This document shows, piece by piece, positions 44,207 to 52,700 of a stretch of 64,000 nt of DNA. Location of the stretch: the NCBI GenBank assembly GCA_017417585.1, contig JAFPYX010000026.1, positions 88,577 through 152,576 of the forward strand. The letters run 5' to 3'. Within the stretch, counting starts at the first letter, position 1, and each line of letters starts with the position of its first letter. The notes beneath the pieces were generated by a model that saw nothing but the letters and a program-made list of their open reading frames with translations, had not been told where the DNA came from and did not search any database. A program made the translations under genes and the position numbers. The stretch is from Victivallales bacterium (lineage in GTDB: Bacteria; Verrucomicrobiota; Lentisphaeria; Oligosphaerales; Oligosphaeraceae).

Positions 44207-45739
44207 TTATCCAAGCCAACTCGCAATCTGCTTGGTCATCTCGGCACAGGCTGACTGTGCATTTTCGCCCCACGCCTCGACATTCAGGCGTAGCTTCGGC
44301 TCATTGCCGGAGGGTCGCACCACGCACCACCAGCCGGAATCGCCGTGGTCCACAACTACCTTGAGATCGGGGAAACGAATGGCCTGAGGATCATATTGTG
44401 CACCGCCAGGAAATGCTCGCGGCAACCCAAGGGCCTCGTCGATTCTAATCTCAATTCGCTGAGCACCGGGGATTTCCTGCAATTTTCCCCAGACATCCTG
44501 CAAGGCAGCATAAACCTGTTCGCGGGACGGCAGCTCGAAATTCCGCTCGCCACTCCAGCAATAGTTTTGTCGCCACTCCGACAGCACTCCCGACAGGCAT
44601 TTTCCCTCCGACTGCAGACGTTGTGCTCGCCGAATCAATGCCAGACTCGTGAGCATCCCACTGTCCACCGAGTAGAATTCCGGGTAGAAATAATGCCCGG
44701 AGTGCTCGCCTGCAAAGAGAATGCGGTCACAGTAGCGCGGATGGCGCATCAACTGCTTGATCTGGCCATGTCCCACTGGCGTATCCACCACCTCCGCAAC
44801 ATCCTGGAACAAATCCCGGATGAGCTGACTGCAACAGAGATTCCGCATTACCACAGGTTTTTCCGCACTGCGCCAGTTCGCCCGACGGTCCTGTACCACC
44901 AGCGCATAGACTTGCGCGGGAATAATTTCCGCACCATTCTCGTCCACGAACCCCGCCCGGTCCGCATCGCCGTCGAAGCCAATCCCCAATTGCGCACCAT
45001 TCGTCCGCACCGCCTCGCCAATGCGCGACATATATTCTGGCAACAGGGGATTCGGCACACCGTGCGGGAAATGGCCATCCGGCACCTCGTCCAGCCAGAC
45101 GAACTCGCAGCCCTCGTGTTCCAGGCGTTTCGCGATTGGCGCAAAGGCCTTCGCCCCCACGCCATTGCCGGCCGCCACCAGAATTCGCAAGGGTTTCGAA
45201 GGCAAATGCTCTGGCGTCTTGGACAAAGCCAGCATCCGTTCCGCAAACGCCTCGTTCAAGTCGCAAGACTCCGATTGGACCACCGCATCCGCCGGAACAC
45301 CGATATCGTGCAATTCCACCATCCGGCGGCGAACCTTCGACAACTCCTCGCTGGTCACCGGCTGTCCGCCTGCGTGCAGGAACTTCATTCCGTTGTATTC
45401 CGCAGGATTGTGGGAGGCGGTCACCATCACCCCACCGCTGAACCGCTCTGGATACTGCCCGCAGGCAAAATAGAGCTGCTCGGAGGAGACCATCCCCAGT
45501 TCCACCGTTCGCCCACCCGCCAAGGCGATGCCTCGGCAGACCGCCTGTGCCAGTTCCGGTGAACTCAGCCGTGCGTCATATCCTACTGCAATGCAGGCTT
45601 CCTTGCCACACAATTCGGCAAAGGCACGAGCCGCCAGAACCGCCACATCGGCATTCATCGCCTCTGGATACACGCCGCGAAGGTCATCCCGCTTGAAGAC
45701 TGCACCAAGTGTATTTACAAATGAGTTATCTTCTTTCAT
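44207..45739 (-). CDS. Phosphomannomutase/phosphoglucomutase family protein
   Basis: A 510-residue alpha-D-phosphohexomutase. VMVTASHNPAEYNGMKF contains the phosphoserine, GIGFDGDADRAGFVDENG is the metal-binding loop, FAGEHSGHYFYPEFYSVDSG is the sugar-binding loop and VVRPSGNEPKLRLNVEA is the phosphate-binding C-terminal loop. All four are intact. It interconverts the 1- and 6-phosphates of mannose and/or glucose and so feeds nucleotide-sugar synthesis for glycans such as the one made by the operon at 337-7457. It is slightly longer than typical PMM/PGM (about 460). It converges with the DUF4886 gene with 7 bp between stops. Confidence 0.92.
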   Translation of the reverse strand: MKEDNSFVNTLGAVFKRDDLRGVYPEAMNADVAVLAARAFAELCGKEACIAVGYDARLSSPELAQAVCRGIALAGGRTVELGMVSSEQLYFACGQYPERFSGGVMVTASHNPAEYNGMKFLHAGGQPVTSEELSKVRRRMVELHDIGVPADAVVQSESCDLNEAFAERMLALSKTPEHLPSKPLRILVAAGNGVGAKAFAPIAKRLEHEGCEFVWLDEVPDGHFPHGVPNPLLPEYMSRIGEAVRTNGAQLGIGFDGDADRAGFVDENGAEIIPAQVYALVVQDRRANWRSAEKPVVMRNLCCSQLIRDLFQDVAEVVDTPVGHGQIKQLMRHPRYCDRILFAGEHSGHYFYPEFYSVDSGMLTSLALIRRAQRLQSEGKCLSGVLSEWRQNYCWSGERNFELPSREQVYAALQDVWGKLQEIPGAQRIEIRIDEALGLPRAFPGGAQYDPQAIRFPDLKVVVDHGDSGWWCVVRPSGNEPKLRLNVEAWGENAQSACAEMTKQIASWLG

Positions 45740-46041
45740 ACAAAATTATTATTTTCTATTTTTTGCAAAAAGAACAACCTTTCTGAGATTCCGTAGGAAA
45801 GTGTGCCGAACAACTTGCAGGGCATCCAAAAACCATTTACAGTATTATCGAAGGGGTGGGTGGGGAGCTTCCCCCTATTGGATAAGGAGTGTGTCGGAAA
45901 TCCATGAAGATTTTCGGGGCATTTTGAAGACATTCTGATGCCAATGCGACTGAACATAGGGGAAGCTTTTTCGCAAAATGCCCGCGAAGAACGCGAAAAT
46001 GGAACGGATTTACGCGAGACCACGCTAAAATGACTTCTCCA
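45740..46041. other. Gene-free gap between phosphohexomutase and exbD
   Basis: About 300 bp. The left end is very AT-rich and should contain the phosphohexomutase promoter (minus strand), but no clear pair of boxes stands out. A short GGGGA-GCT-TCCCC stem lies near 45866. Frames in it have no recognisable product. Confidence 0.5.
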
Positions 46042-46455
46042 CTATTTCAGGTTGGCCCCTACGGAGAGTTCCGTGGCGCCCGCCAGACGACATTCGTCCA
46101 GCACCTTCACCAGAACCCCGGTCGGAACAGCGCCATCCGCCATCACCATCACAGGACGAGGCCGTCCACGCAATTCGGCAGTCAACACACTCCTTGTCTG
46201 AGTCAGTGGGAACTCCCGTCCTTCGCAACAGAGACGCCCGTTCGAGGTAACCACCAATTGAAGTTGCTCCATGACTGGCTTGGCGCTTTTCGCCATCGGC
46301 AACTGCACCTCCAGACCATTCGTGCGTTGAAAGACGCTAGTCACCATGAAGAAAACCAGCAGCAGGAAAACCACATCCACCAGCGGCGCGATGTTTATCT
46401 CCATGCGTTCCTCGGATTCCTCATCCCATAATGGATTATTCCATAACCTTCGCAT
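46042..46455 (-). CDS. exbD: ExbD/TolR-type proton-channel accessory protein
   Basis: A 137-residue inner-membrane protein. EINIAPLVDVVFLLLVFFMV is the single membrane helix with the essential Asp of the ExbD/TolR family, and the remaining part is periplasmic (LEVQLPMAKSAKP onward). With an ExbB partner it turns proton flow into mechanical work on TonB-like proteins. The start chosen is ATG 46455, which lies at the end of a TGTGAAA heptamer array; GTG 46467 within the array and ATG 46404 are alternatives. Unusually, 544 bp separate it from the exbB-like gene. No tonB gene is present in this window. Confidence 0.9.
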   Translation of the reverse strand: MRRLWNNPLWDEESEERMEINIAPLVDVVFLLLVFFMVTSVFQRTNGLEVQLPMAKSAKPVMEQLQLVVTSNGRLCCEGREFPLTQTRSVLTAELRGRPRPVMVMADGAVPTGVLVKVLDECRLAGATELSVGANLK

Positions 46456-46475
46456 TTCACACTTCACATTTCACA
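46455..46475 (-). repeat. Heptamer array TGTGAAA x3 at the exbD start
   Basis: Plus-strand TTTCACA, CTTCACA, TTTCACA (46455-46475). Read on the minus strand, the units run into the exbD ATG. Confidence 0.85.
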
Positions 46476-46732
46476 TTGCGTCTGTTCGGTAAATAAACCA
46501 CAAAACACACAAAAAGGAAAGCGATTTACATTGCGCCTGTCCCCGGTGCTGCTGGCAGGGTAAAACAGGCTCTATTCCTGAAATTTACCGGACAGCAATG
46601 AAGGATGGTGGGTTGCCCCCCAACCACCCGCCCTTTCAAATTTAACACACGATTTCGGGGATGCAAGCCCATTCCCGGAAAGTCATGAAAGTCATTCGAC
46701 AGACAGGAAATCCTGCGCTTTTCTGAGATGAT

Positions 46733-46865
46733 GCTCGGCACTTTCGCCGCGCAGGGGAACCCTCCGCGCGAAATGCCACAATGTCCGTGAGCTCGGCACT
46801 TTCGCCGCGCAGGGAGTCCCTCCGAGCGAAATGCCACAATGTCCGTGAGTTCGGCACTTCGTACC
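46733..46865. repeat. 58-bp tandem repeat with internal hairpin, 2.3 copies
   Basis: Units 46733-46790 and 46791-46848 plus a partial third (GTTCGGCACTT). The arms of the central hairpin have diverged between copies: GCGCAGGG..CCCTCCGCGC in the first, AGGGAGTCCCT in the second. It lies in the 544-bp gap 46456-46999, which otherwise holds no gene that I can support; frames across it merely translate the repeat. Confidence 0.9.
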
Positions 46866-46997
46866 ACGCCGGAGACATGCCTGTGGTGTTTTTTGGGAAA
46901 AACGGAGAATCTGAAATCGAACTACCACGTTTTTCTGGGCACGGCGTCAGCCACACTAGTTGTCGTTGTCATTCCGTAAATTTCTGGACAACAGTGG

Positions 46998-47011
46998 TTT
47001 CACATTTCACA
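46998..47011 (-). repeat. Heptamer array TTTCACA x2 at the exbB stop
   Basis: TTTCACA at 46998-47004 and 47005-47011. The exbB-like gene's last codons and TGA stop (47000-47002) are formed by this array, giving a C-terminus Lys-Cys-Glu-Met. Confidence 0.8.
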
Positions 47012-48124
47012 TTTTTCTGCGAGCGCTTGCGCCAGGCGTTTCACTCGCTGACGGCACCATGCGTGGAAAAGCATCGCCGGCAAGGCTATCAGCAATCCGC
47101 CCTCGGTTGTCACCAGTGCCTCGGAGATTCCATTCGCCAACTGCCGTGCATCCCCGCTTCCGACCTGGCTGATGGTCTGGAATGTATGGATCATCCCCGT
47201 GACGGTTCCCAGCAGCCCCACCAGCGGCGCAATGGCCGCCACAACCGCCAGTGCCGCCAGGAACCGCTGCGCCAGATGCACCCGTTCACGAGCAACCGCC
47301 TCCCGCTGCGCCTCCGGTGTTTCAACCACCAGCCGAAGTTCTGCAGCCATCGGATGACGCCAGAAGAACCACAGCCGATCCAGCATCACCATCAGGCAAA
47401 ACCATGCCAGGACACCCAGCGGGAGCATCATCACTCCGCCCTGGCGTAAATGCATCCACAGACTCCATTGCGTTTTCTCCGACTGCTCAAATTGCGCCGT
47501 ACCCGTGATATCCACCGGCACCATGACAATCTTTCCGCCTTGCATCAACTCCCGGATGGCCTGTTGGCGTGCAGGAGACACCACCCGCAGATGGGCATAG
47601 CCGCCTTCCTGAGATATATCCAGCAAGCCAGCCACGGTGTCATTCGCAAAATAACACAACGGGCCGAGTTCCAGCGCCATGCCCTCCTGCAATTCGCCGG
47701 ATGGTCCGATCACCTTGCATGCCCTGGCCATTGGATGATACAACTCATGCTGGCATGAAAGGAATTCTGCAACGGGCTCATCAGGGAGCTCAAAGCCATA
47801 GCGCGACACCAGAGCCAGTGTCACTGCACCGAAAACCTCCTCATAGTCGTGCTGCAACTGCTTCGCCTGGCGCTCCTTCTCCTGACGCTTCTCCACCAGG
47901 TCCTCAAAGGACTGCATTGCGGCTTCCGCTTCAACCTCCGCAGTCTGAACCGCCTCGCGCGCCTGTGCAATGCGCTCAAGCAACGACGCACGTTCCGCGA
48001 CAATTTGCGCCTGCAACGCCGAGAACTCCGAACGCGCCTGGCGCAACTGTTCGCGGGAGGCTACCTCTTCCGCAAGGACCTGGAGACCAGCCGCCAGTAG
48101 GAAAAGCAGGAAAAGCCGTCTCAT
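47000..48124 (-). CDS. MotA/TolQ/ExbB proton-channel protein with long coiled-coil N-terminus
   Basis: A 374-residue protein. The chosen start gives a signal-like segment (MRRLFLLFLLAAGLQVLAEE), then a heptad-rich coiled coil (residues about 22-95; QLRQARSEFSALQAQIVAER and later RQEKERQAKQLQHDYEE) and a periplasmic domain of about 110 residues. The ExbB/TolQ core follows: LPLGVLAWFCLMVMLDRLWF, then AAIAPLVGLLGTVTGMIHTF with the conserved threonine region, and EALVTTEGGLLIALPAMLFH. This layout matches the TtpC-type fused ExbB of TonB2 systems in Vibrio and related bacteria. It overlaps the upstream coiled-coil gene by 4 bp (ATGA). Confidence 0.87.
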   Translation of the reverse strand: MRRLFLLFLLAAGLQVLAEEVASREQLRQARSEFSALQAQIVAERASLLERIAQAREAVQTAEVEAEAAMQSFEDLVEKRQEKERQAKQLQHDYEEVFGAVTLALVSRYGFELPDEPVAEFLSCQHELYHPMARACKVIGPSGELQEGMALELGPLCYFANDTVAGLLDISQEGGYAHLRVVSPARQQAIRELMQGGKIVMVPVDITGTAQFEQSEKTQWSLWMHLRQGGVMMLPLGVLAWFCLMVMLDRLWFFWRHPMAAELRLVVETPEAQREAVARERVHLAQRFLAALAVVAAIAPLVGLLGTVTGMIHTFQTISQVGSGDARQLANGISEALVTTEGGLLIALPAMLFHAWCRQRVKRLAQALAEKCEM

Positions 48125-48738
48125 TGAGACACCTCCCCTACAATGAATGGCAATTCCACCACCTGTGGCGGCAACTTGCGGTTGAAGACATCCACCGCCT
48201 GTGCAATATTCTCCGCCCAGACGTTGTTCCATTGCCATTGCGAATGGTTTCCCGCCTCGCAGACACCTGCCTGGCCAGTGGCGCGATTCACCGCCAGTTT
48301 CAGGCCTAGCCCAATCTCCAGGATCTCAAATTCCCTGAGGACACCCGTTGCATCCTTCAGGACATCTTCTCGGAAACGGATCTCATCGGCAGCGACAGCC
48401 TGTTCCTGAATCTGTTGTAAGAAATCATCCACGCCTTGCGGGGCCAACGCCGCCAATTTCCCTTCGAGATCCGCAAGAAGCTCCTCTGCCTGCGACAGCT
48501 TCGCTTCCTCCACAACTTCCTGGTTGTGAATTTCCTTCCCATCTTCGACAATCTCCCGGGCCTCGGCTTCCAGACGGCTCGCCTCGGCCTCCAGACGGCG
48601 CCGCTCGGCCTCCCAGCTCTTCTGGAGGTCGGCGGTCGCCTGTCGAAGCTGTCCCAGTTCGTAGATTTCGCTGGGAAGCAGTTCCTGCGCGGAAAGCGCC
48701 ACCGAAATGGCAAATATGAAAATCAAAATGCTTCGCAT
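48121..48738 (-). CDS. Secreted coiled-coil protein, DUF3450-like
   Basis: A 205-residue protein beginning with a signal peptide (MRSILIFIFAISVALSAQE). A long charged coiled coil (ELGQLRQATADLQKSWEAER, RRRLEAEASRLEAEAREIVE) and a C-terminal globular part (ILEIGLGLKLAVNRATG) follow. DUF3450 proteins with the same plan precede the fused ExbB gene in TonB2-type operons. This gene likewise overlaps the ExbB-like gene, so the two probably form a periplasmic complex. Assignment to DUF3450 is by layout and context, not by a specific motif. The start at 48738 is chosen for the signal peptide. Confidence 0.7.
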   Translation of the reverse strand: MRSILIFIFAISVALSAQELLPSEIYELGQLRQATADLQKSWEAERRRLEAEASRLEAEAREIVEDGKEIHNQEVVEEAKLSQAEELLADLEGKLAALAPQGVDDFLQQIQEQAVAADEIRFREDVLKDATGVLREFEILEIGLGLKLAVNRATGQAGVCEAGNHSQWQWNNVWAENIAQAVDVFNRKLPPQVVELPFIVGEVSQ

Positions 48739-48917
48739 GACGATGAAAAATCCTGCTTCAGGACTCCGGGGTCTCAGGACTGTAGAATCGACGGCGAACG
48801 ACGACAATGCCGAATTCCTCAATTCCCCTTTATCTCGTTGTATCGCTTTCATCCCTTCGGAGCAAAGTGAGAAAGTGAAATGGATGACATCGTGTTTCAA
48901 CGGAAAGGATATCGCCG

Positions 48918-49667
48918 CTACACTTCTGCCCCCTGCCCTTTAGACTCCTTCCATTGTGGCGAAGCCAGATGCATTCCGGCATCCACATACAGCACCTCGC
49001 CCGTAATGCCAGGTGACTTGGCCAGGAAAACCGCCGCTTCGGCAAGTTCTTGCTCTGTAGTGCGTCGCTTCAGAGGCAGCTGTGCGACCAGTCGCTCCAT
49101 CTTCGCCAATGGCACTCCTGCGGCTGGACGCACAAGTCCTGGGGCCAGACCGTTCACGCGGATGCCTAGCGGTGCCCATGCCAACGCCCCCAGACGAGTC
49201 GCCTCGGCAAGGCTCTGCTTGGCTAGCAGATAGCCCGCCGATTCAAAATCCTGCTTGGCAATGCGACCATCCAGAAGATTCAGGATGAAACCCGGCTTGC
49301 GTCTCCTCGCGAATTCCCGCATCAGCGTGAAAGGCGCAAAGAAATTCACCTCGAAATCCTCACGAAGTTCCGCCTCCGTCATCTCGGACAAAGACCGCCG
49401 GGAATAGACGGAGGCGTTGTTGACCACGCCGTCCAGCCGCCCGAAAACGCCTGACGCACACGTAATCAACCCTGCCGAGCCTTTTCGAAGGTCCGACACC
49501 ACGACTGCGGCTGTTTCCGTACCGCCCAATTCACGTTCCAGGCGCAACGCCGTCGCATGGGAACCGTTGCAGTGAATCACCACTCGCCAGCCATCTGCCG
49601 CAAATGCACGGCAAAGCGCCGCGCCGACACGCCGTGCGCCACCTGTAATGAGAACGACTTTCTTCAT
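48918..49667 (-). CDS. Short-chain dehydrogenase/reductase (pteridine-reductase-like)
   Basis: A 249-residue SDR enzyme. VVLITGGARRVGAALCRAFA is the TGxxxxxG cofactor motif, with the Arg-Arg-Val-Gly wording seen in pteridine reductases and FolM-type dihydromonapterin reductases. VVNNASVYSRRSL is the NNAS motif, GYLLAKQSLAE holds the catalytic Tyr-x3-Lys, and the C-terminal TGEVLYVDAGMHLAS is typical of the superfamily. The usual catalytic Ser position reads Asp-Gly (NLLDGRIAKQDFES), a substitution also common in pteridine reductases. It starts just beyond the terminator of the giant gene and may be transcribed with the genes downstream. Confidence 0.85.
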   Translation of the reverse strand: MKKVVLITGGARRVGAALCRAFAADGWRVVIHCNGSHATALRLERELGGTETAAVVVSDLRKGSAGLITCASGVFGRLDGVVNNASVYSRRSLSEMTEAELREDFEVNFFAPFTLMREFARRRKPGFILNLLDGRIAKQDFESAGYLLAKQSLAEATRLGALAWAPLGIRVNGLAPGLVRPAAGVPLAKMERLVAQLPLKRRTTEQELAEAAVFLAKSPGITGEVLYVDAGMHLASPQWKESKGQGAEV

Positions 49668-49715
49668 TTATGTACTGCTGGCCGCCCCGCCAACAGGGCT
49701 AGATTGGCTAGCAAA

Positions 49716-49753
49716 AAGCCGAGACCCGCAGTGGGGTCTGCGAGTCCCGGCTT
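49716..49753 (-). terminator. Terminator of the giant gene
   Basis: Minus strand AAGCCG (49753-49748) pairs with CGGCTT (49721-49716) enclosing an inner GACCC/GGGTC stem, followed by TTTGCTAGCC. With the stem's own U residues the tail reads CTTTTTGC. Confidence 0.75.
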
Positions 49754-49780
49754 GGGATTATGTCCTATTGGACGGGGGGC

Positions 49781-52700
49781 TTATTCGCCGGCCTCGACAA
49801 TGGGCAGATCGACGGCCTGAGTCGTCTTGATCCAGTAGCCGTTGCCGAGCTTCAGGACGTACTTGCCTCCTTCCACCGCCAAGGCGTAATTGCTGTTGCC
49901 AGTAACCTTGTCGTAATCGAAGCGGTAGATCTCCAGGCCGCCGGCCTCGTTGGTGGCGATCTTGGCGAACACATCCGGGTAGGACTTCTTGTAGGTCCCC
50001 ACGAAGTCCTTCACGGGATAGACCGGGCCGATCAGATTCCAACCCTCTTCCAGGGCGATGGAATCCGCAGCAATCGAACCTTTGACTTCGATTTCTGCCG
50101 CCTTCTTGCTGTAGAGCCAGTAGGCCTTGCCGGCCACCACACTCTTAGCCTCGACATAACGGCCGCCGGAGAACTCCCAGACCACGCCGCTGTAGAGCTT
50201 CGAGCCGTCCTTGTCGATGAAGACATCGTCCACATCGTTGGAGCTTGGCGTCAGCGAGAAGGAGACCAGATTCCAGCCGGCTGTCAGCTTGATCTCCTGG
50301 ATGGTATCGGATTCGCCGCCGATGGAGACGCGGAAGACCGCGTACTTCTGGCCGTTGGAATCCGTATCAAGTTCGCTGAAGGCAGTAGCATCCAGCGTGA
50401 TGTATCCGGCATTGCCGGAGGTCACCGTAGTGGAAGTTCCCGGCACCACATCGTAGAAGCCGTCAGACCGCTTTTTCATCTGAGCGATGGAGATGCCAGT
50501 GGAGCTTTCCGGTATGCCAGTGGCGTTCCAGGCGATGGTGCTGGTAGTCGCGCCGTTCTTCTCGGTGTCGCCCATCTCGACGACCACGAACCAGGAGGCG
50601 GACTTGCCGAAGGGACGGTAGTCCTTCTGGAGATACGGTGCATCGTTGGAGAGACCCAGCGTGTACATCGTGCCATTCTCCAGCACTTGGCGAGTATAGG
50701 TGCCATCGATGTTCGGGACCGTCAGGCTCGGCGCGGCATCGTCAAGCGTCGGGTCGAAGCCATTGGTGGCATTCTCCTTCCAGCCAAGGACCACAATGTC
50801 AGTGGCGTTCCAGATTTCGCCGTCGAATTCTCCGCGGCTGAGCGTCATCGACCAGCTGTTGGGACTGCCGATGACCACCGTGTTGGTCTCCAGAGCCGCG
50901 TCATAGGCATATCCGTCAACATCGCTGTACGGAACCACCAGGCACTGCCAGACATCGTGCTCAAAGGTGAGACTGCCTGAAACCTTGCTCTCCTGGGTCA
51001 GATCTTTCTTGATCGCACTCAGCATGTCATCAGTGTAAAGATCATCCTGGAGTTCTGCGGACATTTGGCTGGTAATTGGATTCGGCCCACTTAAGTGGAC
51101 AATCTCTCCATTGCGGAACCAGACGTAGTAGAAGCTACGAATCTCCTTGCCATCGCTGTCGTAGCACTTGGCATTGATAGTGACTTCCAGATCATCGTTC
51201 AGCGTCGGGTTCGTCGGCTCCAGCATCACTGCATCTTCGTAAACCAGGACGGTGGAGGTGCTCGTCGTGCCATTTTCGTCCGTGGTGGTCACGTCCTCGT
51301 AATGGTATCCGAGTTCGCTGGTGTCCCAGGTAGGCATCAGGCCGGTGTCTGCCTCAGACTCGATGTAGAGGTGCATGTAGTAGACGAGTCCAACGTCACT
51401 CGAATTCATGAACTCGTCGTAGACATCGATGTAGTAGATGCCAGGTTCGAGTTCCATCCGTTCGAAGCGCGCGAAGACCGTCTCTGCGCCGGAGTCATCG
51501 TTGGCCGAGAAGTCACGGACATTTTCAATTGCCTTGATGCGGTTCGTGGTCTCGTTGTAGCGATAGAGCGTCAGCGCAGTGTTCGGCACCATGAACTTAT
51601 CCTTCGTGTAACCATAGCCGAACATGACGCCGGTATTGGTCTCGAAGGTGACGTACTGCTTCTTGTTGTCCGAACGATACGGCACCACAAACCAGACCCA
51701 GTCGTGGTCATCACGGCTCTTGAAGGTGTGTGACTGGACATTGGTGCTGTCATTCAGCATCGTGAGCTTGGAGTTGATCCTTCCGGCAGTCTTCCAGGAG
51801 TCGTTGGGTTCGTAGTAAATGTCCGCATTCGTTGCCAGGATGGTCACCCGGTTGGAGGCGGTGGACGGCGAGGCATTGCCGTAGATGTTCACCGCCGTGA
51901 CCACGCAGTAGATCTGGTCGCCCTCGTCCAGCACGAAGGTGGAGAAGCCACCGATGCTGGTGCCGATGTCATTGGAGACCGTGGAGAAGTCCTTGATACC
52001 CCACCACATCGCGTGGGTCTGGCCTTCGGCCTTGACGAAGGTCGAAGCACCATAGGCCTTGTAGTACCACTGGTACTCGTAGTCGAAGGTATAGCTGCCG
52101 GTGGAACCGGAGGCCACGCAATACGGCGCACCAAACTGCGTGGAGCCTTCGCCGTAGATCACTTCCGGCAGAACCTTCGCGGTCGGCTTGCTGGGAGCGG
52201 CGTAGTCCCTCGGCGAAGGAGCTTCCTCCTCCTCGTCCTTGTCATAGGGCTCGCCAATCATGAGGAACACCCAGTCATCCATGTAGTCGTCCTTCTTGGG
52301 ATTGTCGGCGGAGTCGGTGGGCGGGATGGCGGCCGTGCGGCGGCCATTCGCGTCCTCGAACCAGACCTTGAAGGACCAGACGTCGCCGTCCTCGAGGAGC
52401 TTGGTGTCGCTCATCTTCAGGGTCGCGGTCGCACCGGCGGCCAGTTCGGCGGTTGCGGTCTTGGTCATCACCAGGTTCTTGTACCAGGCGATATGGACCG
52501 TTCCGGCAACGTCGTTGGTGTTCTTGACCTTCACCTCAAGCGCCTTGTTCTTGGGGAGTCCCGTCTGGTCATCCTTCGGGGAGACCAGTTCGAGATCGGC
52601 CAGCAACTGAGGAGCCTCGGGATCGTCCGCAACGATGGCAATCACCTTGGAGACCGCCAGGTCAACCTGGTTGCCTTCGGCGTCAACCGCGACCACCGCC

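Noticed and set aside
46526..46956. Several overlapping small frames rich in ELTDIVAFR-like text
   Set aside because: They simply translate the 58-bp tandem repeat in different frames.
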